Origin: Aestuariivivens insulae
GTDB taxonomy: Bacteria; Bacteroidota; Bacteroidia; Flavobacteriales; Flavobacteriaceae
Reading direction: 5' to 3'
NCBI RefSeq assembly: GCF_022662195.1
Contig: NZ_JAKMCS010000001.1
Span: forward strand, 558,001-622,000
DNA: 64,000 bases
The position numbers and the translations under genes were made by a program. This document shows positions 37,132-45,373 of the stretch, piece by piece. Under the pieces are notes generated by a model. That model had not been told where the DNA came from. It saw nothing but the letters and a program-made list of their open reading frames with translations, and ran no database searches. Position 1 is the stretch's first letter. Every line of letters starts with the position of its first letter.

Positions 37132-38997
37132 TTACCCCTCCAACTTCGCCGACAATTCAAACCAACGGGCTTCTTTTGCGTCTATGGTATCTATAATGTG
37201 TTGTAAAGCTTCAGACAATTCATTGATTTCGTCTTGGGTTAAATTGGGATTGTTGAATTTGCTTTCCAATTCCTTTTTGTCATAGGCCAGGGCATTGAGT
37301 TTGCTTTCAATATTCTTTAACTCTTTTTCTTCGTTATAGGATAATTTTGATGCTTCGTTTTGCTTCCAAGCGGTTTTATCTTTTTTGCTTTCAGAAGGAC
37401 TAATGGACACAACGGACTGACTGTCTTCATAAACCCGATAATCGGTATAGTTGCCGGGGAAATCGTCAATCTCGCCGTCACCTTTAAACACGAATAAATG
37501 GTCTACCAATTTATCCATAAAGTAGCGGTCGTGTGATACTACAATAATACAGCCTGGAAAATCCAATAAGAATTCCTCCAGTACATTTAGCGTTACAATA
37601 TCCAGATCGTTGGTAGGTTCATCCAGAATTAAAAAATTGGGGTTTTGTATTAAAACGGTACACAGGTACAACCGTTTGCGTTCCCCACCACTTAGTTTTT
37701 CGACAAAATCGTATTGTTTTTTTCTGCTGAACAGAAAGCGTTCCAATAACTGTTGTGCGCTAATTTGACGGCCTTTTTTTAGAGGGATGTAATCGCCATA
37801 CTCTCGAATAACATCAATAACCTTTTGCTCCGGTTTAATGGCAATGCCACTTTGTGTATAATACCCGAACTTGACCGTATCGCCCTTAACCACTTTACCG
37901 GCATCGGGTTTGGTGGTTTGGGTTAAGATATTTAAAAAGGTAGATTTACCCGTACCGTTTTTGCCAATAATGCCAATACGTTCTCCTTTTTTAAAGGTGT
38001 AATCGAATTTATCAAGAATGGTTTTGTCCTTAAACGCTTTGGATACGTTATGGAGTTCAAGGATTTTGCTGCCCAAGCGTTCCATGTTCAACTCCAGTTG
38101 TACCTGATGGTCTTTACGACGTTGGTGGGCGCGGTGCTTGATGTCATTAAAATCGTCTATACGCGATTTGGATTTTGTTGTCCTGGCTTTGGGTTGTCTG
38201 CGCATCCAATCCAATTCCTTTTTAAAGAGTTGTTTGGCTTTGCCTGTTTCTACAGCTTCCCGCTCTATACGGGCATCGCGTTTTTCTAAGTAATAAGAGT
38301 AGTTGCCTTTATAATTGTACAGTTGGCCTTCGTCCAATTCGATGATTTCATTACAGACCCGTTCCAGGAAATAACGGTCGTGGGTTACCATAAAAAGGGT
38401 AATCTGTTCTTTGGCAAAAAAGGCTTCCAGCCACTCTATCATTTCTAGGTCTAAGTGGTTGGTAGGTTCGTCTAGAATGAGCAAATCGGGTTTGTTGATC
38501 AAGGCATTGGCCAAAGCCAAGCGTTTTTTTTGTCCGCCAGAAAGTGTAGCCACCTTTTGGCTAAGGTCGTCCAGTTTTAGTTTGGATAAAATTTGCTTGT
38601 ATTGGGTTTCAAAATCCCAAGCCTGATGTTGCTCCATGGCCTCAAAGGCTTTTTGGTAGGTTTCGGTGTCCTCTGGATTTAAAAGTGCCTGTTCGTAATG
38701 GGCTATAATGCTTAGAATGGGATTGTCACTGGCAAAAATGGTGTCTTCAATAGTGAGTACAGGGTCGAACTTTGGGTCTTGCGATAAAAAAGATACCACA
38801 ATATCTTTTCTGTAGATTACATTTCCTGAATCGGCTTGGTCTTCTCCCGATAGGATATTCAAAATAGACGTTTTTCCCGTGCCATTTTTAGCAACAAAAG
38901 CAATTTTTTGATCTTTATGGACGCTAAAGGAAATGTTTTCAAAAAGCGTTAGTTCGCCGTACGATTTCGATATGTTTTCAACTGTTAGATAGTTCAA
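37132..38997 (-). CDS. ABC-F family ATPase (Uup-like)
   Basis: 621-residue soluble protein with two ABC domains and no membrane segments. Domain 1 has AKNGTGKTSILNIL and LSGGQKKRLALANAL. Domain 2 has IGKNGTGKSTFLNIL and LSGGERKRLYLCTVL. A linker of about 80 residues (KKELDWMRRQPKARTTKSKSR) joins them. The C-terminal coiled coil (about 545-615) resembles that of Uup. ABC-F proteins act on ribosomes (translation rescue or antibiotic protection), and Uup also affects DNA precise excision. Which role applies here is not evident. Confidence 0.93.
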   Translation of the reverse strand: MNYLTVENISKSYGELTLFENISFSVHKDQKIAFVAKNGTGKTSILNILSGEDQADSGNVIYRKDIVVSFLSQDPKFDPVLTIEDTIFASDNPILSIIAHYEQALLNPEDTETYQKAFEAMEQHQAWDFETQYKQILSKLKLDDLSQKVATLSGGQKKRLALANALINKPDLLILDEPTNHLDLEMIEWLEAFFAKEQITLFMVTHDRYFLERVCNEIIELDEGQLYNYKGNYSYYLEKRDARIEREAVETGKAKQLFKKELDWMRRQPKARTTKSKSRIDDFNDIKHRAHQRRKDHQVQLELNMERLGSKILELHNVSKAFKDKTILDKFDYTFKKGERIGIIGKNGTGKSTFLNILTQTTKPDAGKVVKGDTVKFGYYTQSGIAIKPEQKVIDVIREYGDYIPLKKGRQISAQQLLERFLFSRKKQYDFVEKLSGGERKRLYLCTVLIQNPNFLILDEPTNDLDIVTLNVLEEFLLDFPGCIIVVSHDRYFMDKLVDHLFVFKGDGEIDDFPGNYTDYRVYEDSQSVVSISPSESKKDKTAWKQNEASKLSYNEEKELKNIESKLNALAYDKKELESKFNNPNLTQDEINELSEALQHIIDTIDAKEARWFELSAKLEG

Positions 38998-39050
38998 TGC
39001 CTCTTTTTTTGCAAAGAACGGAAAAATATAGGAAGTTCTAGATATTTTTA

Positions 39051-39166
39051 TGAACCCTCTGGGTTTTACTGAACCCTACGGTTTTTACTGAACCCTTTGG
39101 TTTTTACTGAACCCTCCGTTTAAATGCTTGCGCATTTATCCACCTCCCTTTGGAAAAGGGAGGTGG
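39051..39166. repeat. 19-bp tandem repeat plus hairpin on the left of the DUF559 gene
   Basis: Four copies of tgaaccctNNggtttttac start at 39051, 39070, 39089 and 39108, with exact period 19. They are followed by aaatgcttgcgcattt and a hairpin ccacctccctt-tggaa-aagggaggtgg (39140-39166). The block from 39109 to 39151 recurs with few changes at 39617-39659 on the other side of the DUF559 gene. Confidence 0.88.
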
Positions 39167-39197
39167 AGTGTTTGATTAAAATTATTATTTTTAATAC

Positions 39198-39560
39198 ATG
39201 TCTAAAAGGATTCATACTAAGCTAGAGTTAAAGGCTTTTCGGAAGGAGTTACGTGAAAATATGACGCCAGCTGAGGCCTTTCTGTGGAAACAATTAAAAG
39301 CAAGAAGGTTTAAAGGCAGGAGGTTTACGCGGCAACATAGTATCAATTATTTTATAGTAGATTTTTATTGTGCTTCGGAAAAGCTAATTATTGAGTTGGA
39401 TGGTGAAGTTCATAATAATCCGAAAGCGAAAGCGTATGATGCTGCTAGGACCCTGTATTTAGAAGGTTTAGGGTATAAGGTCATTCGGTTTGAGAATAAG
39501 ATGGTGTTTGAAAATTTAGCTTCTGTTTTGCAAGGGATTGCTTTTTGTTTTAAATCTTGA
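39198..39560 (+). CDS. DUF559 / Vsr-like endonuclease
   Basis: 120 residues. The N-terminal RKELRENMTPAEAFLWKQL, then RRFTRQHSINYFIVDFYC and LIIELDGEVHNNPKAKAYDAAR, is the DUF559 pattern, a domain related to the very-short-patch-repair endonuclease. The Asp and Glu in VDFYC/LIIELDGE would be the metal ligands. It is flanked on both sides by the same 19-bp repeats and hairpin, so it may be a transmissible cassette (inference). Its biochemical role is not established. Confidence 0.88.
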   Translation: MSKRIHTKLELKAFRKELRENMTPAEAFLWKQLKARRFKGRRFTRQHSINYFIVDFYCASEKLIIELDGEVHNNPKAKAYDAARTLYLEGLGYKVIRFENKMVFENLASVLQGIAFCFKS

Positions 39561-39576
39561 TTCTCTGGGGTTTTGC

Positions 39577-39659
39577 TGAACCCTTTGGGGTTTCCTGAAC
39601 CCTCCGGGTTTATATTGAACCCTCCGTCTAAATGCTCGCGCATTTATCCACCTCCCTTA
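39577..39659. repeat. 19-bp repeat block on the right of the DUF559 gene
   Basis: tgaaccct starts at 39577, 39596 and 39616, followed by the block gaaccctccgtctaaatg ... cacctccctta (39617-39659), which matches 39109-39151 at about 40 of 43 positions. Its hairpin 3' arm (taagggagg) is the first element of the 48-bp tandem array that follows. Confidence 0.85.
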
Positions 39660-39661
39660 TT

Positions 39662-40016
39662 GGTAAGGGAGGAGTTGGGTTTAGGCTAGGTTTTTTAGTT
39701 CGTGTTGTTGGTAAGGGAGGAGTTGGGTTTAGGCTGGTTTTTTAGTTCACGTTGTTGGTAAGGGAGGAGTTGGGGTTAGGCTGGTTTTTTTAGTTCGCGT
39801 TGTTGGTAAGGGAGGAGTTGGGTTTAGGCTAGGTTTTTTAGTTCGTGTTGTTGGTAAGGGAGGAGTTGGGTTTAGGCTGGTTTTTTAGTTCACGTTGTTG
39901 GTAAGGGAGGAGTTGGGGTTAGGCTGGTTTTTTTTAGTTCACGCTGTTGGTAAGGGAGGAGCTGGGTTTGGTTTGGGTTTTATAGTTCACGTTGTTGGTA
40001 AGGGAGGAGTTGGGGA
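39662..40016. repeat. Eight-copy 48-bp tandem repeat with trimer higher-order structure
   Basis: Each unit begins ggtaagggaggag and continues to a T tract, 'agttc(a/g)(c/t)g' and 'ttgtt'. Starts are 39662, 39710, 39757, 39805, 39853, 39900, 39949 and 39997 (periods 47-49). Units 4-6 repeat the variant series of units 1-3 almost base for base, so a 143-bp trimer was duplicated. There is no spacer of CRISPR type. The array lies 50-430 bp ahead of the polysaccharide operon start. A diverged copy is at about 45281-45312. Confidence 0.9.
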
Positions 40017-40063
40017 ATTACCAAGTAAAGTAAGGGGAGTTCGATTTAATATAAAAAAATATG

Positions 40064-40071
40064 TAGCTTTG
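40064..40071 (+). promoter_or_regulatory. -7 element of the wza operon promoter
   Basis: TAGCTTTG, 22 bases before the wza start, matches TAnnTTTG. The -33 region has no TTTG. It lies directly after the 48-bp array, which therefore forms the upstream DNA of this promoter. Confidence 0.65.
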
Positions 40072-40093
40072 TGATTAAGCTATACGCCTCTAT

Positions 40094-40888
40094 ATGAAGA
40101 ACGCCTTTTTTATTACGATTCTTATGGTACAGGTCTTTTTTGTTTCCTGTATTCCCTATAAAGACACCCTTTATTTACAGAATAAAGCCCAGGCGACCGA
40201 TTCCATTCCTGCTATCGTTGAGCAGCAAAAACCGTATCGCATTCAAATTAATGATATTTTGAATATCCGTATCAAGGTTACTGATCAAGAAAATGCCGAG
40301 ATATTCAATCCTATTGGGGAAGGCAATTTGAATGCTACTGCCGGTGAGCGTGCCTATTTTGATGGCTTTACAGTAGATTTACATGGTAAAATACGGGTGC
40401 CTGAGTTAGGCGAGCTGTCGGTTTTGGGGTATACCACTAAGGAGGTAGAGCTTTTAATCACCCAAAAGCTACTTGAGGAGCAGTTTAAGGAAACCGCCAA
40501 TATTTTTGTAACCGTAAAGCTCACGGGGTTAAAGTATGTTACTTATGGCGAAATTGGTTCAAAGGGTTCTAAAATCCTGTATCAAGAGCGCGCCAATATT
40601 TTTGAGGCCATAGCCAATTCTGGTGATATCCCCGATACAGGTGATAAAAAGGATGTATTGATTATACGGCAATATCCAGATGGCCAAAAGATCCACCATA
40701 TCGATTTAACCGATAGGCGGGTGATGCAATCGCCCTATTATTATATCCAGCCTAACGATATGATTTATGTAAAGCCCTTAAAGCAAAAATCGTGGGGTAC
40801 GGGAACAACCGCTTTACAGAACCTAGGTGCTATTGCAACGGTTCTGTCTTTAATTACGACGTCCATTTTATTATTCCAACGTATCTAA
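40094..40888 (+). CDS. wza: Wza-like polysaccharide export lipoprotein
   Basis: 264-residue outer-membrane exporter. A lipoprotein signal ends at Cys19 (FFVSC). A polysaccharide-export domain follows (YRIQINDILNIRIKV, about residues 50-145, with VDLHGKIRVPELGELSVLGYT), and then an SLBB-type region (VTYGEIGSKGSKILYQER). The C-terminal hydrophobic helix (ALQNLGAIATVLSLITTSILL) is common in Bacteroidota versions. It is 4 bp from wzc, so the two are co-translated as a trans-envelope export complex. Confidence 0.95.
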   Translation: MKNAFFITILMVQVFFVSCIPYKDTLYLQNKAQATDSIPAIVEQQKPYRIQINDILNIRIKVTDQENAEIFNPIGEGNLNATAGERAYFDGFTVDLHGKIRVPELGELSVLGYTTKEVELLITQKLLEEQFKETANIFVTVKLTGLKYVTYGEIGSKGSKILYQERANIFEAIANSGDIPDTGDKKDVLIIRQYPDGQKIHHIDLTDRRVMQSPYYYIQPNDMIYVKPLKQKSWGTGTTALQNLGAIATVLSLITTSILLFQRI

Positions 40889-40892
40889 GCCC

Positions 40893-43373
40893 ATGTCCTA
40901 TAACGAATTTGACGATTTAGACCATATAGAATCGAAAGGGATGACCTTCGATTTTAAAGGCTTTTTATTTAAGGTGCTACATCTATGGAAGCTTATTTTA
41001 TTGAGTATAGGTATTGCTTTGATTATTGCTTATTCCATTAATTTAAGAAAGCAAAATGTGTATCGGTTAGGGGCCTTGGTATCTATAGAAAATGACCAAA
41101 ACCCTTTTTTTACGGCCAATACCAGTATTTCCTTTAACTGGGGAGGTGTTTCCGGAAAGGTAGGCAAAATAATAACGGCCGTTAATACCAGGGCACATAA
41201 TGAGCTTGTGGTAGATTCGTTGCAGTTTTATTTAAGTTACTTGGTGGAGGGTAAATACAGGAAGGAGGATATTTATAAACGGGCGCCATTTTATGTTGAT
41301 GTAGATAAGTCTAGAGGTCAAGTGCTTGGTGCGCCTATAGGGATTCGTTTTTTAAATGATAGTGTTTTTGAAGTCTTTACCACTTTTGAAAAAGAACGTG
41401 TTAACGTACAGCGGTATGCTGATAAAACTATACAAAAAGTTACGGTGCCTTTGGGGGATTTTAGCCGTCAATATAACGTAGGGGAGCGTATCGTGCTTCC
41501 TTTTTTAAATGTCACCTTGCATGTACGCCCTCAAGCAACAATAAAACCTCAAGCTGAGTATTATATCCGATTTGCCAATTATGATGCTGTGGTGCATAGA
41601 TATTCCAGAGCGGTAAGTGTATCCACTGCTAAACAATCTTCTGCAGTTTTAAATTTAGCTATGTCTGGAACTAATAAGGCGAAAATAGTGGATTATTTAA
41701 ATACTACAATAGCTATTTTGAGTAGGACGGAATTGGAACGTAAAAACCAGTATGCAACGAACACCATTAAATTTATAGATAGCACCTTGGCTACCGTTAA
41801 TGTAGATTTGAAAGCGGTAAACGAAGAAATGAATGCCTTTAGAAGGCAAAATAAGGTCTTTAATATAGATGAAGAAATGCAGGAGGTGTCCAGAAAGCTT
41901 AAAGCCTTTGACCAAGAAAAAAATCTGATTAATGATAAGTTTCGCTATTTAGAACTGCTGGAAAACTATCTCCATACCAAAACAGATTATACGGAAATTG
42001 CTGCACCTTCTTCTGTTGGGATTGATGAGACTAATATTTTAACTAGTGTGGGTAAGCTTACTAATTTAGCTATAGAACGACAAAACTTGGAGGCCACAAC
42101 CAAAGAGGGGTCCAGCTTGTTTAAGGAATTGGACAGTCGTATTGATGCCGAAAAGAACGTGCTGTTTGAAATTATTTCGAGTACTAAAAAGAATATCACC
42201 ATTCAATTAAATACCATTAATGATCAAATATCCAGATTGGAATCTAAATTAGGTGAACTGCCAGAAGATCAGCAGCGGTTTTTAAAAATCCAGCGTAAAC
42301 TTGATTTGAGTCAGGAAGCCTACAATATTTATTTGGCCAAACGTAGCGAAGCGGCTATAGTAAAGGCGGCTAATGTGTCGGATATCTCTATGATCGACGA
42401 AGCTAAGGATATAGGGAATGCCCCTATTGGTCCCAATAAGAGCTTGAATTATATGATAGCGCTTATGATGGGCTTTTTTGTGCCCCTAGCATTAATTTTT
42501 GTGGTGTTTTTGTTGGATACGACCATCCATGGGTCGGATGAGGTAGAACGCTTATCGAGTATTCCAATTATTGGATTGATAGGCAAATACCGTTATAAAA
42601 ATAATTTGGTGGTTTTAGAGAAGCCTAAATCGGCCGTTGCTGAATCTTTTAGGGCCATTCGGTCGAGTTTGCAATTTTTTTACAAGAATCAACAAAGGGA
42701 AGATAAAGGGTTAGGGAAGACCCTTTTAATCACATCTTCGGTAAGTGGCGAGGGAAAGACCTTTTGTTCTATTAATATTGCCACAGCTTATGCTTTGTCT
42801 GGTAAGAAGACCCTTTTGTTGGGGATGGATTTGCGTAAGCCAAAGATATTTAATGATTTTAATCTTGATAATGATCATGGTATCGTGAATTATTTTATGG
42901 GCGAAAAATCGTTTGAAGAGATCTTAAATAGGACGCATGTGGAAAATCTGGATGTGATTACCTCAGGCCCCATACCTCCCAATCCTTCTGAATTGATCAT
43001 GGGCAGTGACCTTCCGGATTTAATAGATAGATTAAGGGCGTCTTACGATATGATCGTTTTAGATACACCACCTTTAGGCCTGGTAACCGATGCTTTGGAA
43101 TTATCGAATTATGCCGATGCAACGCTATTTATTATTCGTTTGGATTATACCAAAAAGGGGATGCTTCAGTTGGTGAATGCCAAGTACCGTAGTGGGGAAC
43201 TTAAAAACATTAGTTTTATACTCAACTTCTATAAACATAAAACCAACCAAAACTATGGCTACGGTTATGGGTATGGTTATGGTTATGGGTATGGAGTGTA
43301 TGGTGAGGCTTACCATGATAATGGAAAGGATAATTTTATAAAACGAATAAGACGGCGATTTAAACGTGTGTAG
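40893..43373 (+). CDS. wzc: Wzc-like tyrosine autokinase and polysaccharide co-polymerase
   Basis: 826-residue inner-membrane protein. The N-terminal Wzz domain has TM1 at about 33-52 (LWKLILLSIGIALIIAYSI), a long periplasmic coiled-coil region (about 290-490), and TM2 at about 522-545 (MIALMMGFFVPLALIFVVFLL). The kinase domain carries Walker A SGEGKT (about 619-624), Walker A' GMDLRKPK and Walker B MIVLDTPP. The C-terminus is a Tyr-rich cluster of seven or more GY steps (YGYGYGYGYGYG), the autophosphorylation sites. It controls chain length and export with Wza. Confidence 0.95.
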   Translation: MSYNEFDDLDHIESKGMTFDFKGFLFKVLHLWKLILLSIGIALIIAYSINLRKQNVYRLGALVSIENDQNPFFTANTSISFNWGGVSGKVGKIITAVNTRAHNELVVDSLQFYLSYLVEGKYRKEDIYKRAPFYVDVDKSRGQVLGAPIGIRFLNDSVFEVFTTFEKERVNVQRYADKTIQKVTVPLGDFSRQYNVGERIVLPFLNVTLHVRPQATIKPQAEYYIRFANYDAVVHRYSRAVSVSTAKQSSAVLNLAMSGTNKAKIVDYLNTTIAILSRTELERKNQYATNTIKFIDSTLATVNVDLKAVNEEMNAFRRQNKVFNIDEEMQEVSRKLKAFDQEKNLINDKFRYLELLENYLHTKTDYTEIAAPSSVGIDETNILTSVGKLTNLAIERQNLEATTKEGSSLFKELDSRIDAEKNVLFEIISSTKKNITIQLNTINDQISRLESKLGELPEDQQRFLKIQRKLDLSQEAYNIYLAKRSEAAIVKAANVSDISMIDEAKDIGNAPIGPNKSLNYMIALMMGFFVPLALIFVVFLLDTTIHGSDEVERLSSIPIIGLIGKYRYKNNLVVLEKPKSAVAESFRAIRSSLQFFYKNQQREDKGLGKTLLITSSVSGEGKTFCSINIATAYALSGKKTLLLGMDLRKPKIFNDFNLDNDHGIVNYFMGEKSFEEILNRTHVENLDVITSGPIPPNPSELIMGSDLPDLIDRLRASYDMIVLDTPPLGLVTDALELSNYADATLFIIRLDYTKKGMLQLVNAKYRSGELKNISFILNFYKHKTNQNYGYGYGYGYGYGYGVYGEAYHDNGKDNFIKRIRRRFKRV

Positions 43374-43406
43374 TAAATATTAATTAGAATAACAGATTAG
43401 AGAGCA

Positions 43407-43487
43407 ATGTACGATACCCCATATCATGACCAGGATTTAAGCGCGTATTCTTTTTTAATTACCGGTGGCGCTGGGTTTAACCCATGA
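43407..43487 (+). pseudogene. 5' remnant of a sugar-nucleotide epimerase gene
   Basis: The frame reads MYDTPYHDQDLSAYSFLITGGAGF, then Asn-Pro and a stop. The last eleven residues match YEFLVTGGAGF at the start of the intact epimerase 370 bp downstream, and the DNA ttaccggtggcgc is shared. 'MY(D/N)TPYH' is a usual start of this epimerase family in Flavobacteriia. The remnant lacks everything after the NAD-binding glycines. The GIY-YIG gene begins 2 bases after the break, so a rearrangement at this spot is likely. Confidence 0.75.
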
Positions 43488-43488
43488 A

Positions 43489-43797
43489 ATGATGACAAAT
43501 AATTCAGAAACCTATTATTATGTGTATGTGTTGTTGTCTTTAAAAGACGGTAAGAAATATACTGGATATACTAAAAATTTGTCATCAAGATTTGAGGCTC
43601 ATCAAAAAGGAAATGTCTGTTCAACAAAACAGAGAAGGCCGTTCAGGTTGATTTATTTTGAGGGATGTTTGTCACAAGCAGATGCCTTAAAGAGAGAAAA
43701 ATATTTGAAGACTCACTATGGAAAGATGTATTTGGGCAAACGCCTCAAATCTTATTTCATAGGTCAAGTAGAAAATAAGGATGATAGCAGATTATAA
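43489..43797 (+). CDS. Single-domain GIY-YIG nuclease inserted at the epimerase locus
   Basis: 102 residues from ATG 43489 (43492 is also possible). GIY-YIG motif YYYVYVLLSLKDGKKYTGYT, catalytic Arg in LSSRFEAHQKG, and a conserved Glu in LIYFEGCLSQADALKREKY. The C-terminus (VENKDDSRL) overlaps the start of the epimerase by 17 bases. The 5' end lies in the 3' end of the epimerase remnant. It is related in form to the protein at 34862-35173 but is a different sequence. Stand-alone GIY-YIG genes near broken genes may behave as selfish elements. This is an inference. Confidence 0.85.
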   Translation: MMTNNSETYYYVYVLLSLKDGKKYTGYTKNLSSRFEAHQKGNVCSTKQRRPFRLIYFEGCLSQADALKREKYLKTHYGKMYLGKRLKSYFIGQVENKDDSRL

Positions 43798-44752
43798 AAA
43801 CCTTAAAGATTATGAGTTTTTAGTTACCGGTGGCGCGGGTTTCATCGGTTCTAACCTCGTAGGATATTTACTCGAACAGGGAGCCAAACGGGTTCGGGTG
43901 CTTGATAATTTCTCCACGGGCCATCGTGAGAATATCGAATCGTTTTTAGGGTATTCCAATTTTGAGCTTCTGAAAGGAGACATACGGGATTTGGATACCT
44001 GTAAGCAGGCTATGGTTGGTATGGATTATGTGAGCCATCAGGCTGCTTTGGGATCGGTGCCCCGATCTATTGAGGATCCGGCAACAACCAATGCCGTTAA
44101 TATTAGTGGCTTTTTAAACATGATGATCGCCTTAAAGGAAAGCGATAGTGTAAAGCGTATGGTTTATGCCGCTTCCAGTTCCACTTATGGTGATAGCACG
44201 GTCTTGCCCAAACAAGAAGCCGTGATAGGAAAGCCCTTATCGCCTTATGCCGTTACCAAATATGTGAACGAGCTCTATGCGGAGGTATTTGGCAATACTT
44301 ATGGCACCGATGTTATTGGTTTGCGTTATTTTAATGTGTTTGGTCCCAAGCAAAGTCCGAAGGGCGCTTATGCTGCGGTCATTCCTTTGTTTATGGCAGC
44401 CTTATTAAAGGATAAGTCCGTAACCATAAATGGCGATGGGGAGCAAACCCGGGATTTTACGTATATCGAAAATGCCGTACAGGCCAATATTAAAGGGTTT
44501 TTTGCCCCCCAACAAGCGGGTAATGCGGTGTACAATATTGCTTGTGGTGAGCGTATTAGTGTCAATACGCTATGGGAGATTTTATGCAAAGCCGCTGGTA
44601 AAACCATTAAACCTATTTACGGCCCGTCTCGACAAGGGGACGTTAGGGATTCTTTGGCAGATATTTCCAAAGCCAGAGATGTGTTGGGGTATGCCCCGCA
44701 AGTTGATGTTCGGGAGGGGTTGAAGCTTACTTGGGAGTGGTTTAGGGGTTGA
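43781..44752 (+). CDS. NAD-dependent sugar-nucleotide epimerase (UDP-GlcNAc 4-epimerase-like)
   Basis: Extended short-chain dehydrogenase, 323 residues. The Rossmann glycine motif is TGGAGFIGSNLVGYLL (residues 16-31). The catalytic Ser region is AASSSTYGDS and YxxxK is YAVTKY. The closest type is the WbpP/UDP-N-acetylglucosamine 4-epimerase group that supplies activated sugars to surface glycans. The start (MIADYKNLKDYEF) is atypical and arises within the GIY-YIG gene. The original first exon-equivalent seems to be the remnant at 43407. Confidence 0.93.
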   Translation: MIADYKNLKDYEFLVTGGAGFIGSNLVGYLLEQGAKRVRVLDNFSTGHRENIESFLGYSNFELLKGDIRDLDTCKQAMVGMDYVSHQAALGSVPRSIEDPATTNAVNISGFLNMMIALKESDSVKRMVYAASSSTYGDSTVLPKQEAVIGKPLSPYAVTKYVNELYAEVFGNTYGTDVIGLRYFNVFGPKQSPKGAYAAVIPLFMAALLKDKSVTINGDGEQTRDFTYIENAVQANIKGFFAPQQAGNAVYNIACGERISVNTLWEILCKAAGKTIKPIYGPSRQGDVRDSLADISKARDVLGYAPQVDVREGLKLTWEWFRG

Positions 44753-45161
44753 GGTTAGTGTTCAGTGGGCAGTAATCAGTATTCAGTAATCAGTGTTCTG
44801 ACATAATTGGTGTTCAGTGTTCAGTGGGCAGTGGGCAGTGATCAGTGTTTGGTGTTCGGTGTACAGTGTTCGGTGTACAGCGTTTGGCGTTTGATGTCTT
44901 GACAAGAGGATATAAGTTGGGTGACCGATGACGGGTGAGGGGTATACGGGATTTAGTATTCAGTTTTCAGTGTTTGGGGTTGGGTGTTTGGTGGTTGGTG
45001 GTTTTGGGTTTGATGTTGGGAGCTTGAAGCTTGAAGCTCGAAGTTGGAAGTTGGGAGTTGGAAGTTGGAAGCGAGGTTCGAGAGATTCCCTGCCTATCGG
45101 CAGGCAGGTTCGCTTTACTGCGCTTGTTCTGAATGACAGGATCGCTCTGGATGACAGGGGT

Positions 45162-45251
45162 TTGTCATTCAGAAGGAGGCTTTTGGGCCGACTGAAGAAT
45201 CTATTTCTTGCATAGGTCATCTAGTTGTCTGTGATGGGGTCTTTTGATTTG
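45162..45251. repeat. 90-bp direct repeat, copy 1
   Basis: Identical over 90 bases to 45374-45463. It begins ttgtcattcagaagg and ends gtcttttgatttg. Homology continues upstream into 'gaatgacaggatcgctct' with a few changes. Copy spacing is 212 bp. Confidence 0.92.
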
Positions 45252-45373
45252 TGACCCTTCCGCCCTTCGGGCACCTTCCCTTGTTAAGGGAAGGAGTTAG
45301 TTTAGGCTTGTTTGGGTGTGCTTGTCTTTGCTAGGGTTGTTTTGAATGATAGGATCGCTCTGAATGATGGGGG

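Noticed and set aside
39662-40016. CRISPR array suggested by regular 48-bp repeats
   Set aside because: The repeats are contiguous with no unique spacers, their variants follow a trimer order, and no cas genes are nearby.
44928-45215. Plus- and minus-strand frames over the 45-kb repeats
   Set aside because: Their residues come from degenerate iterations (for example SWKLGVGSWK), and no domain or conserved start is seen.
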